From contig OX637332.1 in NCBI GenBank assembly GCA_951799405.1, positions 5,399,001-5,463,000 of the forward strand: 64,000 nucleotides of DNA, given 5' to 3'. Under the pieces are notes generated by a model that worked only from the letters and a program-made list of their open reading frames with translations, was not told the origin of the DNA and made no database searches. Position 1 is the first letter of the stretch, and each line of letters begins with the position of its first letter. Source of the DNA: Agapetus fuscipes (taxonomy: Eukaryota > Arthropoda > Insecta > Trichoptera > Glossosomatidae). The position numbers and the translations under genes are program-made. Shown piece by piece: positions 41,761-51,890 of the stretch.

Positions 41761-42186
41761 TGTTGTGTTTTTAGGGTTCAAAAAAGTCTTTAAATTAAAA
41801 AAAAAAACTCGTCCTCTTTCATGGATATTTTACACTTACATTTATTTAACAACTTTTATTTATTTTTAACAATTCACACTCATGGTTTAGCACTTTACAT
41901 TTATTTCACAGTTGGTCTTCACTACAGTGCCTTTCTTGTTCAAAAGCAGAGCGTCGTATATCTACTGACTCACTTGCAAGCAACGTGCGCTTTATATACT
42001 CCCAAAGACAGTAGTTACTAGAAACCAGTTTTGCTGGAACCTTCCAGAACATAAAGCTTCCAGTAGGTACATAATTGTATGTCTCTTTCCTAGGTACCTA
42101 TAATAATTACTCAAACTCTTATCGGCTTTAACTAATACACCTAACTACCTACCTAACATTTATATGTATTTGTTATTTACATAACA
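41761..42186 (-). mobile_element. Solo LTR with heat-shock-like promoter, copy B
   Basis: Minus strand starts TGTTATGTAAATAAC and ends GAACCCTAAAAACACAACA. Perfect 4-bp target duplication ATAA at 41757-41760 and 42187-42190. 426 bp, TG...CA ends. Shares the CGACGCTCTGCTTTTGAACA and CCAACTGTGAAATAAATGTAA blocks with copy A. Confidence 0.88.
41989..42049 (-). promoter_or_regulatory. Heat-shock-element array and TATA box in solo LTR B
   Basis: GAACCTTCCAGAA at 42037-42049 is a perfect GAAnnTTCnnGAA array (palindromic pattern), with a GAAGC unit further out near 42058. TATA box GTATATAAAGCGC (minus) lies ~40 bp downstream. Confidence 0.68.
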
Positions 42187-42188
42187 AT

Positions 42189-42423
42189 AATCGAAGTTAC
42201 AAAGATATGTTAACATTTAAAGTTCATATTAAATGCATGACCACAAGCAGACACGTGTAAGTTAACGCTTACATATGCTGCATGTTAACGGATTAAAATC
42301 CACATCTTAAATGAACACAAGCCCGGCAACTTTTGCCAACCTTCCCTGAAATAGAGGTGACATTGGCAAATAAAACATTTTTTAACAGTAGGGGGGGTCA
42401 GACTCATATCAAACTATTAGTCA
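42189..42423 (-). repeat. R retroposon copy
   Basis: Tail side directly abuts the target duplication of solo LTR B. 5' end ATCAAACTATTAGTCA diverged. Confidence 0.82.
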
Positions 42424-42618
42424 TTCATCATCGAAAAATATTTTTAATGTAATTTTCTACTTGTTAAGGATTCAAACCAGGTACTTTCTCATCAATAGCT
42501 AGAGACTGCGATCGATGGACTACGATCGAGGTTTAACATCGTAGTCTGTAGAGCTCGAATGCTTGTAGATTTATCTATGAAACAAAAAAATCGCTCAATT
42601 ACAGGCAGAACTCTTTCC

Positions 42619-42890
42619 GCAACGCGAAAAAACCAAGCTGCACATATAGGTAAAAGTGAAATGAAGCGAGTGGAACCTATTTATTTTCATAAGTACCTTA
42701 GGGGGCCGGCCTAACGCCAATAACTTGTAATTGGGGTCTCTCTGCTCCTAAAGGGATAGTTTGCCATTTTTTAAGAAGGCTGATTTTGTTTTTGAAGTAA
42801 ATACCGAAATTTAAAATCATTTCCGATATGCTTGTTGGGGATCGAATCCTAGCCTGAGACTTCTTCCAATTTAGCTATCGACCCGATCAA
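42619..42890 (-). repeat. SINE A, diverged
   Basis: Tail AACGCGAAAAAACCAAGCTGCACATATAG at the left; body; head at the right (GGATCGAATCC box B, TAGCTAAATTGG box A). Confidence 0.78.
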
Positions 42891-42937
42891 GAATGAAGAA
42901 GATAAGCTTTGACTGTTGAATTAAGGATATATTAAGA

Positions 42938-43129
42938 GCTTTGCCAATGTTCCCCTGGTTCAGGGAAAGACGGCAAGAGTTGCAGGGTGTACGTCCATTT
43001 GAGATTTGGTTTTTATGTTGTAGGTTCACATGCGGCATGTGCAAACGCGACCTTGTACGTGTCTGCTTGTGAAAATGCATGTAATGTGAATCTCCAATGT
43101 AACATATCTTTGCAACTTAGATTAGATTA
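42938..43129 (+). repeat. R retroposon copy, 5'-truncated
   Basis: Begins at TTTGCCAATGTTCCCC and ends CAACTTAGATTAGATTAAG. Confidence 0.85.
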
Positions 43130-43439
43130 AGAGCGAAAGAAGCATAGGGAGTTTTTGTACATACCATGTTGAGCGTATAAAAGTCGCAAGACACAAAAGA
43201 TTATAGAAAAACCAACATTGACTTCATCATCACAAGACAGTCAATCTTCCCAAACATGTCAAATGACCTTGAGTAAAGAAATACGAGGAAGAAATAGACC
43301 AACCTTTAACCTCAAAGTTAAAAATGTATAAGTGACATAAGAAGCTAACATGGGTTTCTTAGATAATTTTTCCTATTTTCCTCGTGGGAAAACATATGGA
43401 AATCCTGTACTTTGGAAGTTCTTATTTACTTCACTTACA

Positions 43440-43675
43440 ATGAGAAATTACTCACAATAAATGATTTAATCCAATAACGCAACACAACTAAGCTACACAT
43501 ATAGTGTAACTTTTTGCCTGCGTGTTCCCCGAAGGGGTCGCATGTGGCAATTCGGGACCTATTTATTTTTACGAGTAAGGGGGCCGGCCTCACACCAACC
43601 ACTCCAGTTTTACAAATCACTGAATCTGCATTTTTTCAATTTTATATTTAAGGTGGCGATATTTTCAAGATTGAT
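43440..43675. repeat. Minor repeat family copy split by SINE A
   Basis: ATGAGAAATTACTCACAATAAA before and AAATCACTGAATCTGCATTTTTTC after the SINE match 40640-40728 in order. Confidence 0.55.
43474..43610 (-). repeat. SINE A 3' half
   Basis: ATAACGCAACACAACTAAGC through GGCCGGCCTCACACCAACCACT. The head is missing. Inserted in the minor repeat at 43440-43675. Confidence 0.82.
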
Positions 43676-44043
43676 TTTGTAGTTTTCGAAAAATTCTCCC
43701 CATCACTAGTCTTATAAAACATTCTTGTGGAATGTTCGGGGCATGAAGTTCACATAAAATTCTACAACATTTTGCGACAGTCTACTCTATAAAATGTTCG
43801 ACTACGTACACTATATACTATAAAGTGCATTATATATAGGTTATCACTAAAGTCCATCAAGCTTACACTAGGGATGGATAAATTTTCAAGTGTGGAATTT
43901 TTTTGTATTTAATTTGCTTTGTTTACATATCAAATCTCGTCACAACTAAAAAAGTACACGTTCTAAGTTTATAACGTACCTAACTATATAAAATAACTTA
44001 AATAAATTTGTTATTGCTTTTTTATTAAATTCATTGTCATTAT
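43676..44043. other. Unannotated sequence
   Basis: No gene or repeat recognised. Confidence 0.45.
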
Positions 44044-44280
44044 TTGACTTATAGGTTGGTATGAGGCTGACCACCCATACTGTAAACAATAGTTCACTTT
44101 GCCAATGTCACCCCTGTGTCAGGGAAGGTCGGCAAAAGTTGTAGGGCTTATGTTCATTTGAGGTTTGGATTTTATTTGTATGTACACATTCAGCATTTAC
44201 ACGTGTTTGTTTGTGGGCATGCATGTGATATGAACTTTAAATGTTAATATATCTTTGCAATTTAGATTATTATTATTATT
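44044..44280 (+). repeat. R retroposon copy
   Basis: GAGGCTGACC subtype. ATTTGACTTATAGG start, and a tail that has become a (TTA)n run. A small inverted R scrap is at 44424-44477. Confidence 0.9.
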
Positions 44281-44477
44281 GTAAAACGCTTACCACACAC
44301 AAGAGCTTTGTCTCTTTTTGGTGAGCTACGGCTTATAAAAATACTATTTTTTTATGTAATAGAAGAAGAGAAAAAGTACTAAAAATGTATTATATTAATA
44401 AATAAACAAAAAAAAATAATAATAAGCTCTGCAACTCTTGGCAGCATTACCTGAAACAGGGGTGACATTGGCAAATT

Positions 44478-44953
44478 TATTATTCTTTTTCAGATATGTT
44501 TTACAAAATAGGAAAATAATTTCTAATTTAATTAAAAAAGCTACGCATAAAGTATGGTCTAATCGGAAATAATAAAAAAATGACTTTTTTTTTTCTTGTT
44601 ACAATATAAACGAAAATATTTCAGTTAACTAATGAGTTAGGTACCTTAATTTTTTTTTTTGAAGGTTACAAATACTTGATATTCGAAAATTTTTGAAAGA
44701 AATTTTTAAGTCTCTAAAGGTTTGAAGAGCAGCGTCTGATATGTGCTCTCAAAAGCCCAAAGAAAGATAAGGTAACGACCCGAAAGGAAGCGTTATATTT
44801 TAAGACAAAATTCTTTCTAAGCACCTACATCTTATGAAAATGCCCGACTTTCTACCTTTATTAAGAAAAGATAAAGATAATATACGAGCAAAAAACTTAA
44901 GGATACGATGGAATATATTGTAGAATCAAGAAAAAATAAAAAATATATATAAA
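44478..44953. other. Unannotated AT-rich sequence
   Basis: No gene or repeat recognised. Confidence 0.45.
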
Positions 44954-45372
44954 ACGCAACAAAGAAACACACATAGAGCAACTTCTTACCGCGCTGCCTC
45001 CGAAGTGTGTGGTGAATGAAATCCGTTTATTTATTTTTATAAAAAACACACACATTTTCAATTTACTGTTTCTTTTTTATTATATATGCTTTAACGTTTT
45101 CGCCTCAAAAGGCATAATCAAAAGCTTATGAGGCTTCTTCTTCTTTATTTTCACATGTAAAGAGAGAAGCCTTACAAAAACCACTTCAGTTGAAGTGATT
45201 GTTTCCCTCTTCTTCTTCGTGCCAGCTTCACACCGTATTGGCCCAGTAACGAGCCATGTCTACAGCTCTTTGGTTTCCCGCAAAGAGATCATCTATGGAG
45301 CAGCTTGTCGGATTGTTTCCCTGCTCTCGAAAGAGCTGCTTCTCATTTCTTGTGAAGGTTGAGAAGGCCAGT
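44954..45372 (-). repeat. SINE A, diverged, with an inserted LINE scrap
   Basis: Tail ACGCAACAAAGAAACACACATAG at the left; CACTTCAGTTGAAGTG and, after the insertion, CATTTCTTGTGAAGGTTGAG at the right. The head is lost. Confidence 0.7.
45208..45311 (-). mobile_element. LINE E-type 3' end insertion with 11-bp duplication
   Basis: A 104-bp segment flanked by GATTGTTTCCC (45197-45207 and 45312-45322). On the minus strand it ends in GAAGAAGAAGA, the AAG-type tail. A very short 5'-truncated LINE copy. Confidence 0.75.
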
Positions 45373-45595
45373 ATTTTGATTTTGGCTTTAACGTCTGTCG
45401 TGGCGAGTATCCAGATCTTCTTTCCCAGATAAATATTAACGTACCTGTCAAAGCACTAAGAAATCCCTATCCAATTAACTTACCTTTTTCCACACTTACT
45501 ACAGACAAAATGCATTTATGTTGCGTGCTAGTGACAGTTTCAATCATAACTCAGAACATTTTGATTTTGACCTCTTGTTATGTTATTTTTTTAAA
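45373..45595. other. Flank of the gypsy element
   Basis: No gene recognised. The TTAAA target copy is at 45591-45595. Confidence 0.5.
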
Positions 45596-45826
45596 TGTGA
45601 TGTTTTTGGGGTGTCTGTCGTGGATGGGGGATATCAATTAGACGAACAGATGAGTCTTGGTTTCAAACAGATGTATTATTCCATAACAGTGTTTACAAGG
45701 CGAGAGACAAAACCAGACTGACCAGTGAAGCAATAATAATCTCTAATAATATTATATTACAATAATACATTACCTTATATATGATATTACCTACTCTAAA
45801 TAATCATATCATAATTATACATTACA
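45596..45826 (-). repeat. 3' LTR of the gypsy element
   Basis: Minus strand TGTAATGTATAATTATG ... CCCCAAAAACATCACA. TG...CA ends. Identical by eye to 50398-50628. Confidence 0.95.
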
Positions 45827-45836
45827 CCTCCCTCAC
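45827..45836 (-). promoter_or_regulatory. Polypurine tract
   Basis: Minus strand GTGAGGGAGG immediately before the 3' LTR, the plus-strand DNA priming site in reverse transcription. Confidence 0.8.
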
Positions 45837-45936
45837 TAAATGATGAATCTACATTACATTATCTCATACTTATCATACTTATCATTATAACATATTATAT
45901 CAATAAAAATTATATCTTATACAATTTCATCTTCTT

Positions 45937-47406
45937 TCATCTTGGGTACCGCAGGCGGTTCCCCCCCCTCGGACGCAGGCGCTCCGACCATGGTTGGAAC
46001 CTGGAAACACCCGAGTCATTAGAGATCTGTCCTGCCTCATCCAACAGCTGACCCAACCCCAGGTCATTGTCAGACTCATCCTCCCAAGACACCTTTCTTC
46101 CGGAAATCTGATCATGATGTCTTTTCCAAATCTGATTTCCAGCTTTTACCAAGTAAATCCTGTTTCCCAATGTTTTAAATATAATGCATGGAACCCACTT
46201 CCCTACATTTCTGAAATCCTTAGTCATTACCTTTTGTCCAATTCTGAATAGTCCTTTAATCTTTCTTCCCCTGTAATTCCTTTGTTGATTTTCCTGATTT
46301 CTCTTTTTAAAAACACATACCTTTCTCCCCGTCTTTTTAAATGATTTCTCCCCAGGCACTACTGTATCAAAAATGGATCTTATTTTTCTACCTATCATAA
46401 GCACGCTCGGCTCCATCCCTGTTGCTAATGATGGTGTATTTCTATGATCTACTAAAAATTCCAAAAGCTTATCTTCATAATCGTTAGGAAACATACCATT
46501 TTTCATAATTTTTTTTAAAAAACTTTTTGTTGTTTTTACCGTATTCTCCGCCAAACCGTTTGACGCTGGGTGATTTACTGCTGAAGTTAAATGCTTAATA
46601 TTTAAATTTTTGCAAAACCTTTGAAAATCTACTGATGTAAATGCCGTCCCATTATCCGTTACAATGCAACTTGGAATACCTAACACTGAAAATATTCTCT
46701 TCAACTCTCTAATTGTATGCCTTGCATCAATTTTATCAACTTTTACAGCATCTATCCAATTTGATGCTGCGTCTACTACGACTAAAAAATATTTTCCTGC
46801 TAGCGGCCCGAAAAAATCTAAATGTATCCTTTTCCAAATATGTTGTTCTACCGGCCAACTTTTCAACTCGACTTTATCTGGAGATCCCATATTTCTTGCA
46901 CATTGTGTACATTCTCTCACTGTTTTCTCAATTTCTGTATTCATCCCTAACCAAAAAAAATAATTTCTAGCCAAAGTTTTCGTTTTTACAATTCCCATGT
47001 GAGATTTGTGAATAAACTTCAAAATATCTTCCCTTAATGCCAATGGTATTACCAATCTGTTTTCATAAAATAAACAATCATTTGATTCGCTTAACTTTTC
47101 TCTTAAAAACCACCATTTTACCAATCCATTTGTCATTTTGGATTTATTTGGCCACCCTGTTTTTAAATACTCCTTTATCTCACAAATGACCTTGTCATTA
47201 CGAGATGCTTCCTTGATGCATTCTACATTTAAATTTGTTTCTACTGCAATACAGTTTAAAAATTCTCCTTCAACGTCCTCAATGTTTATCTCATTTATGA
47301 TCTCAATATTATCTTCCCCCTCATTATCCGTACTACTCATTGGTAACCTCGACAAAAAAATCTGCTTTATTATCCTTTGACGGAACATATTCAATAGTAT
47401 AATCAA
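45937..47406 (-). CDS. Gypsy integrase segment
   Basis: Real similarity starts near 47350 (SRLPMSS); the first ~18 codons of the open frame belong to another phase. Contains the H2C2 zinc finger (HKSHMG ... CTQC, about 47015-46903), then the integrase core with catalytic acidic residues in HLDFFGPLAG (46830), VTDNGTAFTS (46650) and NGLAENTVK (46560), then the basic C-terminal region. It would insert the cDNA into the genome. It is translated as part of gag-pol in related elements. The frame break at 47354-47360 separates it from RNase H. Confidence 0.9.
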   Translation of the reverse strand: MIILLNMFRQRIIKQIFLSRLPMSSTDNEGEDNIEIINEINIEDVEGEFLNCIAVETNLNVECIKEASRNDKVICEIKEYLKTGWPNKSKMTNGLVKWWFLREKLSESNDCLFYENRLVIPLALREDILKFIHKSHMGIVKTKTLARNYFFWLGMNTEIEKTVRECTQCARNMGSPDKVELKSWPVEQHIWKRIHLDFFGPLAGKYFLVVVDAASNWIDAVKVDKIDARHTIRELKRIFSVLGIPSCIVTDNGTAFTSVDFQRFCKNLNIKHLTSAVNHPASNGLAENTVKTTKSFLKKIMKNGMFPNDYEDKLLEFLVDHRNTPSLATGMEPSVLMIGRKIRSIFDTVVPGEKSFKKTGRKVCVFKKRNQENQQRNYRGRKIKGLFRIGQKVMTKDFRNVGKWVPCIIFKTLGNRIYLVKAGNQIWKRHHDQISGRKVSWEDESDNDLGLGQLLDEAGQISNDSGVSRFQPWSERLRPRGGNRLRYPR

Positions 47407-47471
47407 ATCCTTGCAAAATTAATGCATATCTTTGTAATCTATTAGCTGCCAGTATAGGTATGTTTTTATGT

Positions 47472-49679
47472 TCACCCAAAATGTGAACCAAAGGCTTGTT
47501 GTCGCAAACTAGAATAAACTGCCTCCCATAAATATATTGAAAAAAACTTTTTTAATGCGAATATAATAGCACATGCCTCTTTATCTAAAATAGAATATTT
47601 TTTCTCTGTATTCGACAAAGTTCTACTCGCATACGCAATTGGTCTTTCTAATCCGTTCTCGTATTTATGACAAATTATCGCCGATAGACCTTGGTCACTT
47701 GCGTCAGTAATTACCTTCACCGGTAACTCTGGATTATAATGTACCAGAATCCTATCGGAGACTAAAATAGCTTTTACTTTATCGAAAGCTAATTGACATT
47801 CTTTTGTCCAGCTAAATTTTGCTCCTTTTTCTAATAGTTTGTACAACGGCTGCAAAACGCTAGCTAAATCTCTTATAAAAATTCTATAATAATTTATTGC
47901 ACCTAAAAAAGAGCGTACCTCCGATATGTCACTTGGAGTTTTCAAGTTTTTTATAGCTTCAACTTTATGTTGAAGTGGTTTCACACCATCCCTCGATATT
48001 TGAAATCCCAAATATTCAACTTCTGTCAACCCAAATTCACATTTTTGTAAATTAACACTAAATCCACTACGTTCTAAACGCTTAATTACCTCTTCCGTTG
48101 CCTTCTCCAATTCTTGCAATGTATTCCCATAAATTAACAAATCATCCATAAATGCTATCGCATCCAACCCTTGAATTGCCGAATATAAAGCTCTGCTAAA
48201 TATCGCTGGTGACGTCGTGAGACCAAAAGGAAGTACCTTGTACCTAAATAACCCAAATGGTGACGAAATCACACAAAGATTTCTCGACTCCTCCGACAAC
48301 CTAATTTGAGAAAAAGCATTTCTCAAATCTAATTTTGCATAAAATTTTGCTCCATTTACTCTATTTATTAAATCTTCTACTCTAGGTAACGGGTACTTTA
48401 TTTTTTTTAACATTGGATTCAAAGTATTTTTAAAATCGGCACATATTCTGATTTCATCATTTTTTTTTTTCACAATCACTATTGGACTTGCCATTTCACT
48501 AGTCTCTACTTTCTCAATAATACCTTCTTGTAACATGCGATCTATTTCTTTTTCTACCCTTATTCTCAAATTAAAAGGAATTGGCCTCGGGTTAACAAAT
48601 TTTGCCTTAAAGTCTTTTATAACTTCTATCTCCGCTTCAAAATTTTTAAAAGTACCTGCTTTACTCTCAAAAACAGCTGGATATTTTTTTCTCATACTAG
48701 AAAAAAAATCTGCATTATAATTCGTATTATTATTTCCTACTGAATAAATATTATCGCTAACATTGAATGAATTTATTTTAAAAGTATTCAAAAAATTCCG
48801 ACCTAATAAAGAAGACGACCCTTTATATACAACAATTATTTCTATGTACTCTTTACTTCCTTGATATTCTACTCTCATGTACTTACGACCTTTTACTTGT
48901 AGTTGAGTACCATCATAGCTTGATAATTTCAAATCACAATGTTCTAACTTAATATTTGAAAAATGTTCATTAAATATGTGCCAAGGAATAATAGTCACCC
49001 CAGAACCCGTATCTAAAATCATTTTTAGATCTGTATCATTTACCTTTACGTTTAAAAAAATGGGACCATCCATCTCATTAATGGCCATTATTGTATTTAT
49101 TCTTCGAAACTTGCATTTATTTGCATAATGACCAGATTTGTTACATTTAAAGCATTTAATATTTTTATTATCTTTATTTAAAAACTTGCATGCATTTTGT
49201 TTATGACCGAATTTACCACAGTTAAAGCATTTATAATTATTATTCCTATCACTTGAAATACTTGCATGTCTAAAAATAGATTTCTTACTATCATTTGAAT
49301 TATTTCGCTTGATTTCAGAATTTCGCTGTCTATCCCTTGACTTCCGAGTTTCTGTGGAATCCCTCGAATTACACGAACTCATTAAATTTATACTTTCTGA
49401 ATTGTTTTGACCACACAAATGTTCCATTGTTCTCGCTAATTCTACACATTCAGATAATTTCAATTCCATTGCTTTTAAAAATATTCTCTGCTTTATTTTG
49501 TTCTGTCTGATACCTATTAAAAATATATCCTTCAAATTTGCCTCCAATCTATTCTCAAATTTACAGCCTACCGCATTTTTTTTCAATCTAGCTATATAAT
49601 CCTTAATTGACTCGGTTTCGAGCTGTTTACATGAATAAAATGACTCCCTATACTCAAATATATTTTTTTTACCCCACAA
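47472..49679 (-). CDS. Gypsy gag C-terminus, protease, reverse transcriptase, RNase H segment
   Basis: Zinc knuckles CFNCGKFGHKQNAC and CFKCNKSGHYANKC (about 49240-49110) for RNA packaging; protease active site ILDTGSGVTIIP (~49015); reverse transcriptase with KLDLRNAFSQI, LPFGLTTSPAIF and the catalytic FMDDLL (~48140); RNase H beginning ITDASDQGLSA (~47705). The homologous frame ends at the run of seven A at 47540-47546; residues after that are off-frame. The N-terminal Met is not the true start, because gag begins upstream in another frame at 49924. Confidence 0.92.
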   Translation of the reverse strand: MWGKKNIFEYRESFYSCKQLETESIKDYIARLKKNAVGCKFENRLEANLKDIFLIGIRQNKIKQRIFLKAMELKLSECVELARTMEHLCGQNNSESINLMSSCNSRDSTETRKSRDRQRNSEIKRNNSNDSKKSIFRHASISSDRNNNYKCFNCGKFGHKQNACKFLNKDNKNIKCFKCNKSGHYANKCKFRRINTIMAINEMDGPIFLNVKVNDTDLKMILDTGSGVTIIPWHIFNEHFSNIKLEHCDLKLSSYDGTQLQVKGRKYMRVEYQGSKEYIEIIVVYKGSSSLLGRNFLNTFKINSFNVSDNIYSVGNNNTNYNADFFSSMRKKYPAVFESKAGTFKNFEAEIEVIKDFKAKFVNPRPIPFNLRIRVEKEIDRMLQEGIIEKVETSEMASPIVIVKKKNDEIRICADFKNTLNPMLKKIKYPLPRVEDLINRVNGAKFYAKLDLRNAFSQIRLSEESRNLCVISSPFGLFRYKVLPFGLTTSPAIFSRALYSAIQGLDAIAFMDDLLIYGNTLQELEKATEEVIKRLERSGFSVNLQKCEFGLTEVEYLGFQISRDGVKPLQHKVEAIKNLKTPSDISEVRSFLGAINYYRIFIRDLASVLQPLYKLLEKGAKFSWTKECQLAFDKVKAILVSDRILVHYNPELPVKVITDASDQGLSAIICHKYENGLERPIAYASRTLSNTEKKYSILDKEACAIIFALKKFFSIYLWEAVYSSLRQQAFGSHFG

Positions 49680-49924
49680 TGACCCCCAATAATATCAATC
49701 AACTCCTCGAATTTTGCCTCCGAAATCTTTTTCGGAAAACATAGATCAGACACCGTCTGAAAAGTCTCCCTGGTGAGAGACGATAATAGAACAGCCCTTC
49801 TGCGTTCTTCAGTTAAAAACTTCTCATCATACAAAATGAGGACTTGGTCGAGCCGAAGTCTGAAGACATCCCAATCTCCAGTCCTATGGCAAAAAGGACT
49901 TAGACTCCTCAGTGTTCCCTCCAT
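49670..49924 (-). CDS. Gypsy gag N-terminal segment
   Basis: Starts at ATG 49924 (MEGTLRSLSPFCHRTGDWDV) about 470 bp after the 5' LTR. Resembles gag of related elements (xWxxFRxRLxQ... TEERRRAVLLSSL). The frame is lost at the T run 49663-49670 and gag continues in the frame of the next segment. A Met at 49954 is also in frame, but the start at 49924 fits the gag domain better. Confidence 0.8.
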
Positions 49925-50379
49925 AGTCTGAAACGGCAGAAAGAAAGAAAACAAAAATCTTATCTGCTTCTGCGTCCGACAGTCCAGGAAACGCCTACGT
50001 GACCCTCAGAAAGTGGCTTCCACTCCCTGCAGCAGTCACCTCCAGGAAAATGACCCTCAAGGCTCCCAGCTCCTGCAGTACTCCCTGCAGCACTCCGCCC
50101 CAGTTGGATCCTCTCCTCTTGAAAAGAAAACCGCTGCAGTAACTCCCTGCAGCGATTCCTCTTGGCTCCGTGAGTTCTCTTCCTCTTGAAGAAAACCGCT
50201 CCTTCTCTTCAGACTTCTTCCAGTTCTCCCTGCAGCAACCTCGCCTCAGCTGGCTTCGTGATCCTCAGTCTTCAGATCCTTCTTCCTTCTCGAAGATTCC
50301 CACATGTTGCTCTTGCAACAATATTATTTTATTTCTTCCAAAAAAAAATTTTTATCCCGTTTTATATGGTTCTTCTTTA

Positions 50380-50396
50380 TCCTACCGACTGCGCCA
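50380..50396 (-). promoter_or_regulatory. Primer binding site, tRNA-Ser type
   Basis: Minus strand TGGCGCAGTCGGTAGG begins one base inside the 5' LTR. It is complementary to a tRNA 3' end ...CGACTGCG-CCA, as in serine tRNAs used by the 17.6/297-like and related gypsy elements. Confidence 0.75.
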
Positions 50397-50397
50397 C

Positions 50398-50628
50398 TGT
50401 GATGTTTTTGGGGTGTCTGTCGTGGATGGGGGATATCAATTAGACGAACAGATGAGTCTTGGTTTCAAACAGATGTATTATTCCATAACAGTGTTTACAA
50501 GGCGAGAGACAAAACCAGACTGACCAGTGAAGCAATAATAATCTCTAATAATATTATATTACAATAATACATTACCTTATATATGATATTACCTACTCTA
50601 AATAATCATATCATAATTATACATTACA
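50398..50628 (-). repeat. 5' LTR of the gypsy element
   Basis: Same 231 bp as 45596-45826. Contains the promoter and polyadenylation functions, though no strong TATA box is obvious. Confidence 0.95.
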
Positions 50629-50659
50629 TTAAATAACATATAAAATAAAATTTTCAAGG

Positions 50660-51110
50660 TGTGCAGTACCTATGTGTAGTGGGCCAAACAGAGCCGAACG
50701 GTCACGGAAGCAGCCGGACTGCGCCGTGGGATCTGATCGGGCTGTCGATTATCGCTCGGCAGTCCTGGGCCAGACGTCGTCGGCGACAAAGCACCAAGCA
50801 CCCAAGCAACGGAGCTCCCTCCCCTTCTACTTGGAGCATCCGCCATCCAAGGCACTCGCCTTGTGGACCAGAGACGGGAGCCTAGGAGCGCTCACCCAGG
50901 GGCTCCAATTGTGGAGGCGTCCGCCTCGAGAGCAGAGTGTTTTAGTGACAAGGTCGGGCCATTCCCTTATTTCACCTTTTTTCCCCATATTATTAAAGTA
51001 AATAAACCCTTATTTGTTCATGTTAAACTCATCTTTTAATTAAATATACAACCTTCCCAAAATACAAGCAACCGAAAGAAAGAACCCCACGCCCTGACAG
51101 TGATGCTGAT
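50660..51110. other. GC-rich block, possible solo LTR
   Basis: A ~320-bp GC-rich stretch is followed by AT-rich sequence with AATAAA (~51000) and CCCACGCCCTGACAGTGATG. Starts TGTAGTGGGCC and could end CCTGACA; AGTG lies near both edges. LTR-like layout, but no partner copy is in the window and ends are ambiguous. Three overlapping ORFs of 61-109 codons have no recognised domain. Confidence 0.35.
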
Positions 51111-51420
51111 GAGAGCTAGCCGGATGTAAGTATCCTGGAGATACCTTTGAATCTTAACATAACACTCTTTAATTCTTAACCGATGTTGGCAAGACAGCGG
51201 ATGACGCAGAACTTTTTTACATCGTGTCTCTCATTATTATTTTTAGTTTTTTTGGTTTTTGTTTTTGTTTTTAATCTTGTAAAATCTCTTCTAATACTCT
51301 TCTCCTTTGTTTAATTTTAATTGTCTTTGTACGTGAGAACCTGTGATTGGCTTCTTGTGTGTACTCTTGCTCTTAATCCTGTATTTAATGCCGTTGATTT
51401 TCCTAATAAATATAAAAAAA
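51111..51420. other. Unannotated sequence
   Basis: No gene or repeat recognised. Confidence 0.4.
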
Positions 51421-51498
51421 GTTAACACCGAAATGGGAAAGAAAAATGATCGAAACATCAAACTCTAGCGCTCTTCCAACTGAGCTGCCAACCGGACT
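51421..51498 (-). repeat. SINE A head fragment
   Basis: Minus strand AAGTCCGGTTGGCAGCTCAGTTGG with the post-head TTTCCCATTTCGGTG block. Box B region mutated. Confidence 0.7.
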
Positions 51499-51744
51499 TA
51501 TTACCAGATTTTAAGTTAGCATAATTAACAAAACAGTTGACAATAAACCAGCGACGTGCATTACACACAACTACATAATAGTATACCTATAAAGTTGGCA
51601 ACATGAGGTTTCAAATGCAATTAAAGCTTAAATACAGATTCAAAATTGAATTTTCTGGTGTAATTAAGTCATTGTTTGAACGCATATCAAAATCTAATTT
51701 GTATTTTTAAAGGTTAAAGATTTTTTAAACAAATACACATATTG

Positions 51745-51890
51745 CTCCTTGACAAATAGGTTGACATGAGGCCGACCTCCCACGCTGTACAAAAATGGTT
51801 AGCTTTTGCCAGTGTCTGCTTGTGACATATACATATAATGTTAATTCTAAATGCATTTTATCTTTTCAACGTCTTAGATTGAAGATTAAA
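51745..51890 (+). repeat. R copy with large internal deletion
   Basis: Starts CTCCTTGACAAATAGG; jumps from GCCAGTG to TCTGCTTGTGAC; tail CTTAGATTGAAGATTAAA. Confidence 0.78.

Larger units (their letters stand above)
45596..50628 (-). mobile_element. Ty3/gypsy LTR retrotransposon, complete, 5033 bp
   Basis: Two 231-bp LTRs in direct orientation, no differences by eye, flanked by TTAAA on both sides (45591-45595, 50629-50633). Internal order on the minus strand: tRNA primer site, leader, gag with two zinc knuckles, aspartic protease, reverse transcriptase, RNase H, integrase, polypurine tract. Protease-RT-RH-IN order defines Ty3/gypsy; the integrase and RT look like the Mag/K02A2.6-type lineage (inference). 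No env-like ORF lies between integrase and the 3' LTR. Identical LTRs imply a recent insertion. The frame changes at three homopolymer runs (47354-47360, 47540-47546, 49663-49670). Confidence 0.95.

Noticed and set aside
45994..46251. Plus-strand ORFs opposite the gypsy integrase (also at 46664, 46713, 47138, 48535)
   Set aside because: Antisense shadows of the element's coding strand, with no domain content.
47472..49679. Programmed ribosomal frameshifting to explain the gypsy frame changes
   Set aside because: The breaks lie inside gag, RNase H and near the integrase boundary rather than at a single gag-pol junction, so they look like run-length errors or decay.
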